In this document: positions 34,396 to 43,543 of the stretch, piece by piece
How positions within the stretch are numbered: position 1 is the first letter of the stretch
How the letters are laid out: each line of letters starts with the position of its first letter
DNA from: Teredinibacter turnerae T7901
Lineage (GTDB): Bacteria > Pseudomonadota > Gammaproteobacteria > Pseudomonadales > Cellvibrionaceae
DNA length: 64,000 nt
Assembly: GCF_000023025.1 (NCBI RefSeq)
Contig: NC_012997.1
Coordinates: 728,764 to 792,763, forward strand
Reading direction: 5' to 3'
Made by a program: the position numbers and the translations under genes
The notes under the pieces: generated by a model
What the model was told of the DNA's origin: nothing
Seen by the model: the letters and a program-made list of their open reading frames with translations, nothing else
The model's database searches: none

Positions 34396-36582
34396 ATGGC
34401 TTTATATACGTTGACGAAACAGAAGTTTGTTCTGCTGTCTCTGATATTGGTGGCCGCAGTATTGTTGTGGTTGCTCTACTTGCAGAGCAAAACTCGTCAG
34501 CAGGTTTTGGCAGATTACGAAGTCGTTCTACGCAGTGAGCTGGTTTTGCGCGAGGGCCTGCTGGATGACGAACTAGGGGACAGCTTTCGCCACGCCGAAT
34601 TTCTGTTTCGCACCCCACCGATCAATGGTTTCATAAGAGCACTTCAGAACGAAGACTACGACGAGCAGGAGCTTTCTACACTTGCGCAATGGGATCAGCG
34701 TTTAAAAACCATATTTGTTGCCTATTTGGAATCCAATAGCAGCATCGTCCAGATTCGCTATATCGGCCTGGCCAACAATGGCCGCGAGCTGGTGCGCGTA
34801 GATCGGCGTCCAGAGGGTATTACAGTGGTGGAGGCCGATGGACTGCAGGAAAAAGGCCATCGCGATTATTTCCTCGCGGGCACCCGGTTGGCGCCGGAGC
34901 AAATCTATTTATCACCGATCACTTTGAACCGCGAGCAGGGGAAGGTCGAAGAGCCTGCCTGGCCAACGTATCGGGTTGTTAAACCTGTTTACGCGCCTGG
35001 TCAAAAATTATTTGGCATGGTGGTTGTTAACTTCGATGCCCGCCCACTCTTGGAAAAACTCACCTCAGAAACAGAGCTGGGGCAGCGCTCAGTAGCCTTC
35101 CTACTGAACGATCGCGGCGATTACCTTACTCACCCCGTAAAAGACGAAGCATTTCGCTGGGAGTATGGCCCGACAGATACATGGTTTACCGATACCTCAA
35201 TTGGCAATCAGGTAATGTTGACCCATATGACGCCCGTGTATCACCGTACTATGGCAACCCGCTATCAAATGTTGTCGCAAGAGGTGGCTTTTGATCAGAG
35301 TTCGCCGCCTGTGGTGTATCGCATCGTGGCGGGTGTACAAAAATCAGTGATCGATGCTGAGGTATTTCGGCGACAGTTATTATCCGCTGCTGTGGATATC
35401 GCGCTTGGCACAGTGATCTATTTGCTACTTTTCCTCTACCTGCGGTTAAGTGAGAAAAATCGTCAGGAAATTAATTTGCGGGCGCAGCTACACGCACTCT
35501 TTCACGGCACAAATAATGCCATTCTGAGCACCGACGTGAACGGTAATGTGCTGTCTTGGAACCCAGCCGCGCTGGTGCTATTTGATACGCAAGAAGATGT
35601 CATTCGCGATGCAAATGCCAAAACCTTATTACAGTTCGACGAAGACTCCGGCTTCAATCGTGCCGACTTTCTGCGCGTCATGGCGGGGCTGGAGCATGCT
35701 ACTCTCGAAACCCGCCTGGTGCGCAAGAATGCGGAATCAGTCGATGTTTCGCTGTCGTTATCGCCGGTCATCGATGGCGAAAATCATCGCTCCGGGGTGG
35801 CGATGATTTTTCATGACATATCTGCTGCGAAAAAACTGCAGCACAATCTGGAAACCCTCAACGAGCGCTTGCAGGAACAGAATGCTGAAATGGAAAAATT
35901 TATCTACAGTGTGTCGCACGATTTAAAAGCACCACTGGTCACCATTGGCAGTTTTACCGAAAAAATTCTCAATACCTGCGGTGATACGCTCGATGAAAAA
36001 AACCGGCACAGGTTGAACCGTATCATCGTGAACACCCAGAATATGGCGGAAATTCTTAACGAACTCCTCCAGCTTTCCCGCATCGTGCGGGAAGAAATAC
36101 AGGTCGCGCCCTGCCGCCTGAAAACCTGCGTGGATACCGCGTGCGAGGCATTGCATCAGCAGATACTGGAATCCAATGCATCGATCACGACCAATGATTC
36201 CGAGCGCGAATTTGTCTGTAATGGCAAGCTACTGGCTAACTGCTTGCAGAATTTGATTTCCAATGCGATTCAGTATTGTGACCCTAACCGTGATTTAAGA
36301 ATTTCCGTGGGTTTGAAATTCCACGAGCACGTGGCGCGAGTGTGGGTAAAAGATAATGGTATTGGAATAGAGCGACAGTATCACGAGCAAATATTCAAGA
36401 TTTTTGAGAGATTGGATGTCGGCGAAGGCAATGGTGTCGGCCTGGCAATAGTGAAAAGTATTGTTGAAAAACACGGTGGCTGGATAGAGCTGGATTCTGA
36501 ACCCGGTATGGGCAGTACGTTTACACTGTGTTTTCCTCAGGACAGGGGCAAAGATGAGACCGCTAAGAATATTGATAGCTGA
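34396..36582 (+). CDS. membrane sensor histidine kinase with a Cache-like sensor and PAS domain
   Basis: A 728-residue kinase. Helices at about residues 12-30 and 325-348 bracket a periplasmic region of about 290 residues with a Cache-like pattern (RVDRRPEGITVVEADGLQEKG, DYFLAG, VVNFDARPLLEKL). A PAS domain (about 365-480) follows. The dimerisation domain carries the phosphoacceptor His508 in YSVSHDLKAPLV, and the ATPase domain carries NLISNAIQY, DNGIGI and GNGVGLAIVK. The C-terminal His kinase core is of the phytochrome-like type paired with Rcp1-like regulators. Ligand unknown. I chose the ATG 34396 over GTG 34390. It overlaps the response regulator downstream by 29 bases. Confidence 0.92.
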   Translation: MALYTLTKQKFVLLSLILVAAVLLWLLYLQSKTRQQVLADYEVVLRSELVLREGLLDDELGDSFRHAEFLFRTPPINGFIRALQNEDYDEQELSTLAQWDQRLKTIFVAYLESNSSIVQIRYIGLANNGRELVRVDRRPEGITVVEADGLQEKGHRDYFLAGTRLAPEQIYLSPITLNREQGKVEEPAWPTYRVVKPVYAPGQKLFGMVVVNFDARPLLEKLTSETELGQRSVAFLLNDRGDYLTHPVKDEAFRWEYGPTDTWFTDTSIGNQVMLTHMTPVYHRTMATRYQMLSQEVAFDQSSPPVVYRIVAGVQKSVIDAEVFRRQLLSAAVDIALGTVIYLLLFLYLRLSEKNRQEINLRAQLHALFHGTNNAILSTDVNGNVLSWNPAALVLFDTQEDVIRDANAKTLLQFDEDSGFNRADFLRVMAGLEHATLETRLVRKNAESVDVSLSLSPVIDGENHRSGVAMIFHDISAAKKLQHNLETLNERLQEQNAEMEKFIYSVSHDLKAPLVTIGSFTEKILNTCGDTLDEKNRHRLNRIIVNTQNMAEILNELLQLSRIVREEIQVAPCRLKTCVDTACEALHQQILESNASITTNDSEREFVCNGKLLANCLQNLISNAIQYCDPNRDLRISVGLKFHEHVARVWVKDNGIGIERQYHEQIFKIFERLDVGEGNGVGLAIVKSIVEKHGGWIELDSEPGMGSTFTLCFPQDRGKDETAKNIDS

Positions 36583-37021
36583 AGACAATGACGACCACGC
36601 AGAATTGATAATGGATGTACTCGAAGAGTCATCCTGTCCAAGTGTGGTCGATCGCAAAATTAATGGCCGCGACTTGCTGGATTATATTGAATTATTGGCG
36701 GCGGCTGGTCCGACCGTCCCGCTTCCGGAGCTTATTCTGTTAGACATAAAAATGCCTTTGGTTAACGGTATTAGCGCTCTGGAGCACTTAAAAAAGCACC
36801 CGACGTTAAAGAAAATACCGGTAATTATGCTGAGCACTTCAGCAAACGCACAAGAGGTGGAGCGATGTTACGAACTCGGGGCAAACAGTTATATTGTTAA
36901 ACCCTTTGATCACACCGAGTTCGAAGATAAGTTGCGCAATTTACGTGGTTATTGGAGTGAAACCACTTTGCTACCGCAGATTGTAAGTGGTGCTATGAAC
37001 GACAAACCCGGCAGCGACTGA
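36554..37021 (+). CDS. single-domain response regulator (Rcp1-like)
   Basis: A 155-residue CheY-fold protein without output domain. Acidic pocket residues lie in ILIAEDNDDH, phosphoacceptor D64 in LLDIKMPLV, Ser/Thr at 94-95 in IMLSTSA, and K116 in YIVKPFD. The extended loops (EESSCPSVVDRKINGRDLLDYI) match the Rcp1/CheY-like regulators that pair with phytochrome-like kinases. All phosphorylation residues are present. It begins inside the end of the kinase gene (29-base overlap), so translation is coupled and the pair is a cognate phosphorelay. Partner downstream not visible. Confidence 0.93.
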   Translation: MRPLRILIAEDNDDHAELIMDVLEESSCPSVVDRKINGRDLLDYIELLAAAGPTVPLPELILLDIKMPLVNGISALEHLKKHPTLKKIPVIMLSTSANAQEVERCYELGANSYIVKPFDHTEFEDKLRNLRGYWSETTLLPQIVSGAMNDKPGSD

Positions 37022-37022
37022 A

Positions 37023-37670
37023 TTAACCGACGGTGTCCACCAGTTTTTGCTTGAAGTCTACCCGGATAATGTTTTCCTCGCGGGAGATCACGTTGGAATA
37101 TCGCCCTTGACGCATGCGCTCGTTGAAGCGGAACTCTTCAACAAAGTGTTTGCACATATCTCGGAACAACTCAACCGGCGTCAATGTTTCGCTAAACTCG
37201 TCATCCTCGTTATCGTTGAACTTTAGTGCATACTCAAACGCGGCCTGACCGTCCACCGGGAGCGGTTTGCCCTCGACAATGGAAACATATTCCATATGTT
37301 CGGCGATCTCTAAAATTTTGTTTTGATTCGCGGTGGACGGTTCCATCTGATAGTACTGGTCGTCCGTCATCTGCAATAGATGGTTGGCGAAGGCGAAACG
37401 CTCCTCTCGGCCGATCTCCGGGCATAGTACCGCGACTTCCCGCCAGAAGCGGTCCTGAAAAATAGCCGGAAAGTGTAAAAAATCGCGCCGTTTCAGGCCG
37501 CAGAAAATCATCACATATTCGCTATAGTGCTCTTGGGTGACAATGCAAAGTTCAGAGCCAATGGTGATCAGTTCAGCATTCCAAATCAGATTTGGAGTGC
37601 GGTTTTCTGTCGGTTCGAAGTGATTTGAGAGCGCGTCAGACAATGATTTTGAAATATTAAATTTGATCAT
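37023..37670 (-). CDS. DUF6933-like protein
   Basis: A 215-residue cytoplasmic protein. The N-terminal half reads NLIWNAELITIGSELCIVTQ, then YVMIFCGLKRRDFLHFP, a pattern I associate with DUF6933 (WHANLxxxxxRxxVLFxN type), a family of unknown function. The C-terminal half is helical and acidic. The family call is from memory and moderate. The ATG at 37670 is used because the frame further upstream (to 37736) is low in coding character. The gene is convergent with the response regulator, two bases apart, and its upstream region is shared with a small gene on the other strand. Confidence 0.6.
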   Translation of the reverse strand: MIKFNISKSLSDALSNHFEPTENRTPNLIWNAELITIGSELCIVTQEHYSEYVMIFCGLKRRDFLHFPAIFQDRFWREVAVLCPEIGREERFAFANHLLQMTDDQYYQMEPSTANQNKILEIAEHMEYVSIVEGKPLPVDGQAAFEYALKFNDNEDDEFSETLTPVELFRDMCKHFVEEFRFNERMRQGRYSNVISREENIIRVDFKQKLVDTVG

Positions 37671-37904
37671 TATTAGAAGTCTTCTCTTATGTTGTCTTTG
37701 CTTATTCCCTAAACAAATATTGAGCCAATTTATCAAAAGTATTCATTGAATCGATGGTTCGTTCATTATTTAGGCTGAATGGCTGTTGATTTGTTTTGCT
37801 GGCGGAACAAACCCGGATTTGATTCGTATTATGTGCAAACAATTTGTAGAAAAGCAGAGATGGCGCTTCGTGCGTTGGACGTAACTGACGATATTCGTCG
37901 AACT
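37671..37904. other. intergenic region upstream of the DUF6933-like gene
   Basis: About 230 bases with no supported gene, holding the promoter of the leftward gene. The promoter of the following small gene begins at 37905. Confidence 0.4.
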
Positions 37905-37933
37905 GTGACACTACACTGTCGATTTCATACAAT
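37905..37933 (+). promoter_or_regulatory. predicted sigma-70 promoter of the small gene at 37971
   Basis: GTGACA (37905-37910) and TACAAT (37928-37933) are separated by 17 bases, each matching 5 of 6 consensus positions. Transcription would start near 37940, about 30 bases before the ATG. Confidence 0.55.
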
Positions 37934-37970
37934 CGTTGTGCCGTAATTATTTACAGGTGTAAGGAGTTAT

Positions 37971-38165
37971 ATGCCTATTGATGTGATTTATGGCGTCGCC
38001 GGGTCATACATCAGTGTGATGTGTGAGAGCCCGGCTTCTCGTTCTCCAGCAGGAATTTTTCAAGGCGTCTGTGGAGTAGATGTGGCGGTGTTTAAAAATG
38101 CGACAACTACCACCGGTTTTCTTTACACATGTGTGGAAACCTTGTGGGTTCAGAAGACCCAGTAA
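37971..38165 (+). CDS. possible small protein, 64 residues
   Basis: An isolated 64-codon frame starting ATG, preceded by AAGGAG (37961-37966) and by a good sigma-70 promoter (37905-37933). The product, MPIDVIYGVAGSYISV with CESPASRSPAG and GVCGVDVAVF, has three cysteines, no clear signal peptide and no family I know. It lies in a 625-base gap between a leftward DUF6933-like gene and a leftward transporter. The promoter and ribosome binding site are better evidence than the sequence itself, so the transcript might be a non-coding RNA. A short hairpin (TGGGT/ACCCA) near 38146-38162 is at its end. Confidence 0.45.
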   Translation: MPIDVIYGVAGSYISVMCESPASRSPAGIFQGVCGVDVAVFKNATTTTGFLYTCVETLWVQKTQ

Positions 38166-38295
38166 CTTGAGGCGCGCAGAGCAGATTTCTCGCTGGCATA
38201 TCATATTTCTATATGACGCGCAAATAATTATCTTGGTGAAGTTACCTGCGCACTCGCCGATCTGGAATCGATTCTCAGAGGTTGCGCATACACAC

Positions 38296-39675
38296 CTAAT
38301 TTAACGCACCTTGCGGCTCGAAACGTTTTGCGCGAGTGAGCATAATTTTCATCACCAACGACACGACAAGGGCAACGAGGAATACGCCGGCAAAAATATG
38401 CAGCGTGGTCTCGTAATTGCCCGTGAGGGAGCGCACGTAAGCGGCGACTTGAGGGCCTGCCAGACCGGCGGCGGCCCAGGCTGTAAGCACATAGCCAAGT
38501 ATCTGGCCCAACTGACGGGTGCCGAACATGTCGCCAATAAACGCTGGGGCAGTGGAGAATCCACCGCCGTAACAACTCAGGATGGAAAACAACGCTATCT
38601 GGAACAGCAATACGTTGGTCAGATTAGGAAGCAGATAGAATGCCAGGATCTGGACAACGAAAAATGCCGTGAAAGTGCTCGCCCGGCCAATATAATCGGA
38701 CAGAGAGGCCCATCCGATACGCCCTAAGCCATTGAATAACGACATTAGGCCGACCACAGCAGAGGCTTCCGCGGCAGTGAGGCCTATGGTTTCCTGTGCC
38801 AGTGGTGACGCGGAATAGATGACCGCGATGCCGCAGGAAATATTGAGAAACATCATCGTCCACAGCGCCCAGAAAGGACCGGTTTTCACTGCCTGGCGGG
38901 CAGTTAAATCGAACAGTGGCTTGGTGGCGACCGTTTTGCCGGTCGCCACGTCATTTTTCATCCCCTCAGGCAACCAGCCTTCCGGTGGTTTTTCCAGATA
39001 GGATGCGGACGCGAACATGACAGCGAAATACACCGCGCCCATGATAAACCAGTTGGTTGCTATGCCCTTCGCTGCCACGAGCGCCGCAACGTGCTGATCC
39101 CTGATTGTCGCATCGGCAATGTCGCCGAGCCTCTCGACAATCGCGGGTACTTGGGCGGCCTGGGACAAGTCACTAATGCCATAAGCATTCATACCAAAGT
39201 GAGTCATCAGGTTTTGGAACAGCGGCCCACCAAAGAACGCGCCGAAGCCGAATCCCATAATCGCGAGACCACCGGCAAAACCGCGTCTATCGGGAAACCA
39301 GCTCAGAAGTGTGGAAACTGGCGTGATATAGCCGATGCCGAGCCCGATCCCACCCAGCACGCCATAGCCAAGCCAAACCACATAGAGGTTCTCTAAACTG
39401 GCGCCGATGCCGGCAACCACCAGCCCGCCGCCGAAAAATACTGCAGCGATGCGCCCCGCAACGCGTGGTCCACGCTGTTCCACGAAGTGGCCCATGATGG
39501 CAGCGGAGATACCGAGGAAGAAAATGGCAAAGCTGAATGTCCAGGCAATTTCGTTGTTGCTGGCGTGCTCCAGAAGTTCGCCGAGCGGTTTCTTAATGAC
39601 GCTGAAAGCGTACACAGAGCCGATGGAGACGTGCACGCCCACCGCTGAAAGCGCGATTAGCCAGCGATTTTTCAT
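38296..39675 (-). CDS. MFS transporter of the OxlT (oxalate/formate antiporter) family
   Basis: A 459-residue permease of about 12 membrane helices. The start MKNRWLIALSAVGVHVSIGSVYAFSV is typical of the OFA (oxalate:formate antiporter) family, and motifs WLGYGVLGGIGLGIGYITPV and GWASLSDYIGR (the RD loop after helix 8) match MFS signatures. Substrates in OFA members are small carboxylates; the exact one cannot be told. The loop after helix 6 is long. The ATG follows AAGGTGTCTCC. It sits alone, leftward, with a long inverted repeat at 39729-39770 upstream. Confidence 0.88.
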   Translation of the reverse strand: MKNRWLIALSAVGVHVSIGSVYAFSVIKKPLGELLEHASNNEIAWTFSFAIFFLGISAAIMGHFVEQRGPRVAGRIAAVFFGGGLVVAGIGASLENLYVVWLGYGVLGGIGLGIGYITPVSTLLSWFPDRRGFAGGLAIMGFGFGAFFGGPLFQNLMTHFGMNAYGISDLSQAAQVPAIVERLGDIADATIRDQHVAALVAAKGIATNWFIMGAVYFAVMFASASYLEKPPEGWLPEGMKNDVATGKTVATKPLFDLTARQAVKTGPFWALWTMMFLNISCGIAVIYSASPLAQETIGLTAAEASAVVGLMSLFNGLGRIGWASLSDYIGRASTFTAFFVVQILAFYLLPNLTNVLLFQIALFSILSCYGGGFSTAPAFIGDMFGTRQLGQILGYVLTAWAAAGLAGPQVAAYVRSLTGNYETTLHIFAGVFLVALVVSLVMKIMLTRAKRFEPQGALN

Positions 39676-39728
39676 GGAGACACCTTAAATATCAAAGAGT
39701 TAGCGAAGGCCGTCACTGTAGCTCTTTT

Positions 39729-39770
39729 CACCATTGGCACCGTTGATAGAGGTCAACGGTGCCAATGGTG
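39729..39770. repeat. perfect 18-bp inverted repeat
   Basis: Arms CACCATTGGCACCGTTGA (39729-39746) and its exact complement (39753-39770), loop of 6 bases TAGAGG. It lies between the upstream end of the transporter gene and the stop of the transglutaminase gene. It has no clear T run and could be the terminator of the leftward transglutaminase operon or an operator of the transporter. Confidence 0.85.
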
Positions 39771-39784
39771 CTGCGATTTCAGGG

Positions 39785-40663
39785 TTATAGACGGGCGACG
39801 TCGACAGAAACATTTAGCAGGGGGTTTTCACCCCCGCCAAAGATCACGCCTCGCAGGGGGGTTACGTCAAAATAGTCTCGTCCCCAGGCCGTGATGATGT
39901 GTTGCTCGCCCGCGATCTGGTTGTTTGTTGGATCAAACTCAAACCAGCCTTCCCGAGGGGAATAAACCGAGATCCAGGCATGTGATGCATCCGACCCAAC
40001 GAGTTTTTCCTTCCCCGGGGGCGGTAGGGTTTCGATGTAACCCGAGACATATTTCGCAGGGTAGCCAAGGGCGCGCAAACAGCCGATCTGCAGGTGCGCA
40101 AAATCCTGGCACACGCCTTTACGGCTTTCCATAACTTCAGAAAGTGGCGTAGCGACGGTGGTCGATTGCGGGCTGTATTCGAAATCCTCAAAGATTCGCC
40201 GGGTCAGGTCCGCCACGGCCGAGAGTAGCGGACGCTCTTCCTCGAACGAGGGCAGTGCATAATCCCGCAGTGCCTCGAAAGGTTTAATCATCGGCGAATC
40301 GAGCAAGAATTCGCGCGCCAATAACACGTCGGGATCGGTAGACTCGTTGAGCTGCAGCCGCGCGTCGAAGCAGGTCACACCCAAGTCCAAATTGAGCGCG
40401 CTGTGTTGCGGTGATACGGTGACTTCACTTTCGGACGTGATTACCAGTTTTTCGTGCGGCCGCTGGATTTCAAAGTGAAAGGCCTGATTGCCGAAATAGT
40501 CTTCCCGTTTGGCGGTGAAGGACGCATGTGGCGCGATACTGATTCGGTGCTGCTCACACGTCTGGCGCAAGCTGGTGCGAGGAATCATGTGGGCGACGTT
40601 GTAGCAGTGGGAAACGCGAGCCGCATACTCGTACTCGGTGATATGGCGAATGCGGTACTTCAT
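39785..40663 (-). CDS. transglutaminase-like protein
   Basis: A 292-residue cytoplasmic protein with an N-terminal beta-sandwich (residues 1-130: MKYRIRHITEYEYAARV) and a transglutaminase core. Cys in RKGVCQDFAHLQIGCLRALGYPAKYVSGY, His in SHAWISVY and Asp in FDPTNN form the expected triad. Family members with this layout usually accompany a circularly permuted ATP-grasp and alpha-E protein, exactly as here, in a predicted peptide-modification system (described in comparative genomics as ATP-grasp peptide ligase clusters). It overlaps the stop of that gene by 4 bases (ATGA), so translation is coupled. Confidence 0.9.
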   Translation of the reverse strand: MKYRIRHITEYEYAARVSHCYNVAHMIPRTSLRQTCEQHRISIAPHASFTAKREDYFGNQAFHFEIQRPHEKLVITSESEVTVSPQHSALNLDLGVTCFDARLQLNESTDPDVLLAREFLLDSPMIKPFEALRDYALPSFEEERPLLSAVADLTRRIFEDFEYSPQSTTVATPLSEVMESRKGVCQDFAHLQIGCLRALGYPAKYVSGYIETLPPPGKEKLVGSDASHAWISVYSPREGWFEFDPTNNQIAGEQHIITAWGRDYFDVTPLRGVIFGGGENPLLNVSVDVARL

Positions 40664-43227
40664 GAACGGTCATCCCAGGTGTTGTGAACCAGCTGCTGCG
40701 GCCCGATGCGGTGATCAAAATATTTATCGCTAATCACATTACTCAAGGTGCCCAGTAGCTCATCAAGCTTACCCAACAAATCGCTCAGTTTTTCACGTTC
40801 CTCTTCGCCATCGGCAGCCAACTCTGAGAGCAGCGACAGGCGAGCGGAAGTCTCGGCTTCCAGAATCAGCCGCTGTTCCGGGCTCAGCTCAACCATTTTT
40901 TTGGCCATGGGCAGAGACGCCAAATGGTTTTTTAGTTGATCCAGCTGATAAAGCAGCGAACGGGGGTTCGACGTATCCAGCATGACTAACTCAAGCACCT
41001 GGCTGATCCCCATCCGCGCCCGGTAGCGACGACGATAGCTGATCAGCGCTTCGAGGGAGATCAGTAGCGATTCCATCAAGGTGGTTTGTTCATTTTCTGC
41101 CAGTACAGGCACCAGGAGATGTTGCATGGCACAGGTGGTTTGCATCGCGCGCTCAATACGGCGACCGATGTCCATAAACTGCCATCCGACGCCGCGCACC
41201 ATGCTCTCCTGCCACAAGCCAGAGAGCGCCATCAACGCGGTAACCAGCGGGTCCAGCGCTTCCTCTGGCGCGGCGCTCAGGCCACCGGTGAGAGCCGATT
41301 CAAGGTTATCCAGTGCGTCGCGGATGTCGTTGATGACGCGAAGGGTATCCGACGACAACAGTTCCTTGGATTCATCTGCGCTCTGCAACATACAGGTGAG
41401 CGTGTGATATACGCTGCCCAGGCGGAACGGCGCCTTGGCGACGAGCAGCAATTCTTCATCCGGGTGGTCAAGCAGTTCGGGGTCGCAGTCTTTAAAGCCC
41501 GGTAGAGTCGCTGTTATACCGGTAACGGCTTCCAATAAGTGTCGGCGGCTTACGGTGGAGATAGGCTCTTCGCCATTGAGTTTTAGGAACACAGTGCGCA
41601 GGATGCGCAGTGACGCTTCTGCGCGTTCTGCATAGCGGCCCATCCAGAACAGGTTTTCCACCACCCGGCTGGGCAGGCTAAGCAGCTGGCTTTCGGTACC
41701 AGAGCCCGAGGATTCGGCAGGTTTCTCCTGGCTGCTTGCACGCTCCGGCTCGGAGGCGATCACCCAGGTGTCCTTGCTTTGTGAGCCTGCCTGGCCTGCG
41801 ATAAGGAAGCCGTTCTCTACGATGCCCAGGCGGGTTAAGCCTCCTGGCATCAAAGTGTAAGAAGTATCACTGGCAACGGCAAAACTGCGTGTGATTGCGG
41901 GACGTGGTTGCAAACTTTTGTTGACAAAACTGGGCAAATGGCTGGCGCGCATAAGCGGTTGTGCAACAAACTGACTCGGTTCGGCTTTGACCCGTGCGAG
42001 CAGCGTTTCCCGCTCCGCTTGCGGCAGCTCGCCCACGTTGATGCTCATTTCGCCGCGACCACGGTAGATCGGCTTGATGACCAGCTCTTTCAGGTTGGCA
42101 AGTACATACTTCATGTCTTGCTTGTCGCCGCACCAATAGGTTTCCACGCTTTGCATGCGCGGCTCGCGGCCGATAAGTGACTTACTGATTGCGGGGAGAT
42201 ACTTGAACAGCAGTGGGTTTTCCAACACACCAGACCCAAGCGGGTTGGCAATAACTACCCGTCCGGCGCGAACCACTTCCAGCAGCCCTGCGACGCCCAG
42301 TTGCGAGTCGCTGCGCAGTTCAACCGGATCGCAGTACCAATCGTCGACGCGGCGTAAAATTACATCTACCCGACTAAGGCCATCAAGTGACCTCATCCAT
42401 ACAAATCCATTGCGCACGACTAAATCACCACTTTGTACCAACGGAAATCCGAGGTAATTGGCTAAGTAGGCGTGCTCGAAATAGGTCTCGTTGTGCGCTC
42501 CAGGTGTGAGTAGTACCACCCGCGGTTGATCGTGGTTTATCGACAACGATGACAGCTTCTGACGCAACCGCTGGAAGAAGGTTGCCAGCCGGTGGACCTG
42601 GCTATCGCGAAACAAGCTCGGTAAAACGCGAGACATTACCGTGCGGTTTTCAAGCGCATAGCCCATACCACTGGGTGCTTGCGTGCGATCGGTGAGAATG
42701 TAGATGTCGCCGCTCTCGGTGCGCATCATATCCACCCCGTGAATAATCAACTCGTGATCACCGGGGGTGGTAATGCCGTGGCATGCGCGCAAAAAACCAC
42801 CGTGTGCGAACAGGGCTTCAGGGGGAATAATGCCGTGGCGAATCAACTCTCGTTCACCGTATAGGTCTTTGAGAATTGCGTTAAACAGTTCCGCTCGTTC
42901 TAATAGACCTGATTCAATAACGCCCCACTCTTCACTACTGATAAGCGCGGGTACCAGATCCAGCTCCCACGTACGGCCGGGACGAACGTCCTCACCATAA
43001 ATATTGTAGGTGGCGCCATCGTCACGCAGGATACGCTGCGCTTTCTGCTGACGTTCAGCCAGGGCTTTGGGGCCGAGTGACTTGAGGGACTCGAGCAGAT
43101 ATTCCCAGTGCGGGCGGGGTTTACCATCCGCTGCATACACTTCGTCGGCAGTATCGCTACTGGGGCGATAGTGCAGTTCAGGCGGCACGAGTGGGGAGGG
43201 TTCCGTTGTTGGCACAATGAGCCTCAT
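40660..43227 (-). CDS. circularly permuted ATP-grasp plus alpha-E domain protein
   Basis: An 855-residue fusion. The N-terminal half (about residues 30-480) is a circularly permuted ATP-grasp (DUF404/DUF407 region): YGERELIRHGIIPP, LSRVDVILRRVDDWYCDP, ANPLGSGVLENPLLFKYLP and LVIKPIYRGRGEMS. The C-terminal half (about 540-850) is an alpha-E domain (DUF403) starting LPSRVVENLFWMGRYAERAEASLRILR. In many genomes these are two genes. Together with the transglutaminase-like gene they form a predicted amide-ligase cluster of unknown substrate. The start is uncertain: ATG 43227 is used, with a frame open to 43323, and the family's conserved N-terminus starts near YAADGKPRPHW. Confidence 0.88.
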   Translation of the reverse strand: MRLIVPTTEPSPLVPPELHYRPSSDTADEVYAADGKPRPHWEYLLESLKSLGPKALAERQQKAQRILRDDGATYNIYGEDVRPGRTWELDLVPALISSEEWGVIESGLLERAELFNAILKDLYGERELIRHGIIPPEALFAHGGFLRACHGITTPGDHELIIHGVDMMRTESGDIYILTDRTQAPSGMGYALENRTVMSRVLPSLFRDSQVHRLATFFQRLRQKLSSLSINHDQPRVVLLTPGAHNETYFEHAYLANYLGFPLVQSGDLVVRNGFVWMRSLDGLSRVDVILRRVDDWYCDPVELRSDSQLGVAGLLEVVRAGRVVIANPLGSGVLENPLLFKYLPAISKSLIGREPRMQSVETYWCGDKQDMKYVLANLKELVIKPIYRGRGEMSINVGELPQAERETLLARVKAEPSQFVAQPLMRASHLPSFVNKSLQPRPAITRSFAVASDTSYTLMPGGLTRLGIVENGFLIAGQAGSQSKDTWVIASEPERASSQEKPAESSGSGTESQLLSLPSRVVENLFWMGRYAERAEASLRILRTVFLKLNGEEPISTVSRRHLLEAVTGITATLPGFKDCDPELLDHPDEELLLVAKAPFRLGSVYHTLTCMLQSADESKELLSSDTLRVINDIRDALDNLESALTGGLSAAPEEALDPLVTALMALSGLWQESMVRGVGWQFMDIGRRIERAMQTTCAMQHLLVPVLAENEQTTLMESLLISLEALISYRRRYRARMGISQVLELVMLDTSNPRSLLYQLDQLKNHLASLPMAKKMVELSPEQRLILEAETSARLSLLSELAADGEEEREKLSDLLGKLDELLGTLSNVISDKYFDHRIGPQQLVHNTWDDRS

Positions 43228-43543
43228 GGTTAGGCAAGTGGCGCGGAAGCTTACCGGAAGCTCTGCGGTTCTGCCATCGTAGTTGTCTGAATTCGTTGTT
43301 AAAACGCCAGCAATCTCTGGCACCCTGCTGATGTCACAGGACGGTCATCGCGTGCGCAAGCGAGCATTGCGGAGGCTGCATTAGTGATGTGTCAGAGCGC
43401 TACGGGGACCTTTGCGAGGAACCGCCCTGGCGAAAGTGCGCGGACCCCTCTTGTTATCAAGAGTTAATATTAGCGCAGCCGGGCGCTGGATAACACTCAT
43501 CGGGGCATGTCAGTGTAGTGGTGAAATAGACTGGCCCGGGAGC
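43228..43543. other. 316-base intergenic region
   Basis: Between the stop of a leftward membrane protein gene and the start of the ATP-grasp gene. It should contain the promoter of the ATP-grasp/transglutaminase operon. No gene or clear motif is visible. Confidence 0.4.
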
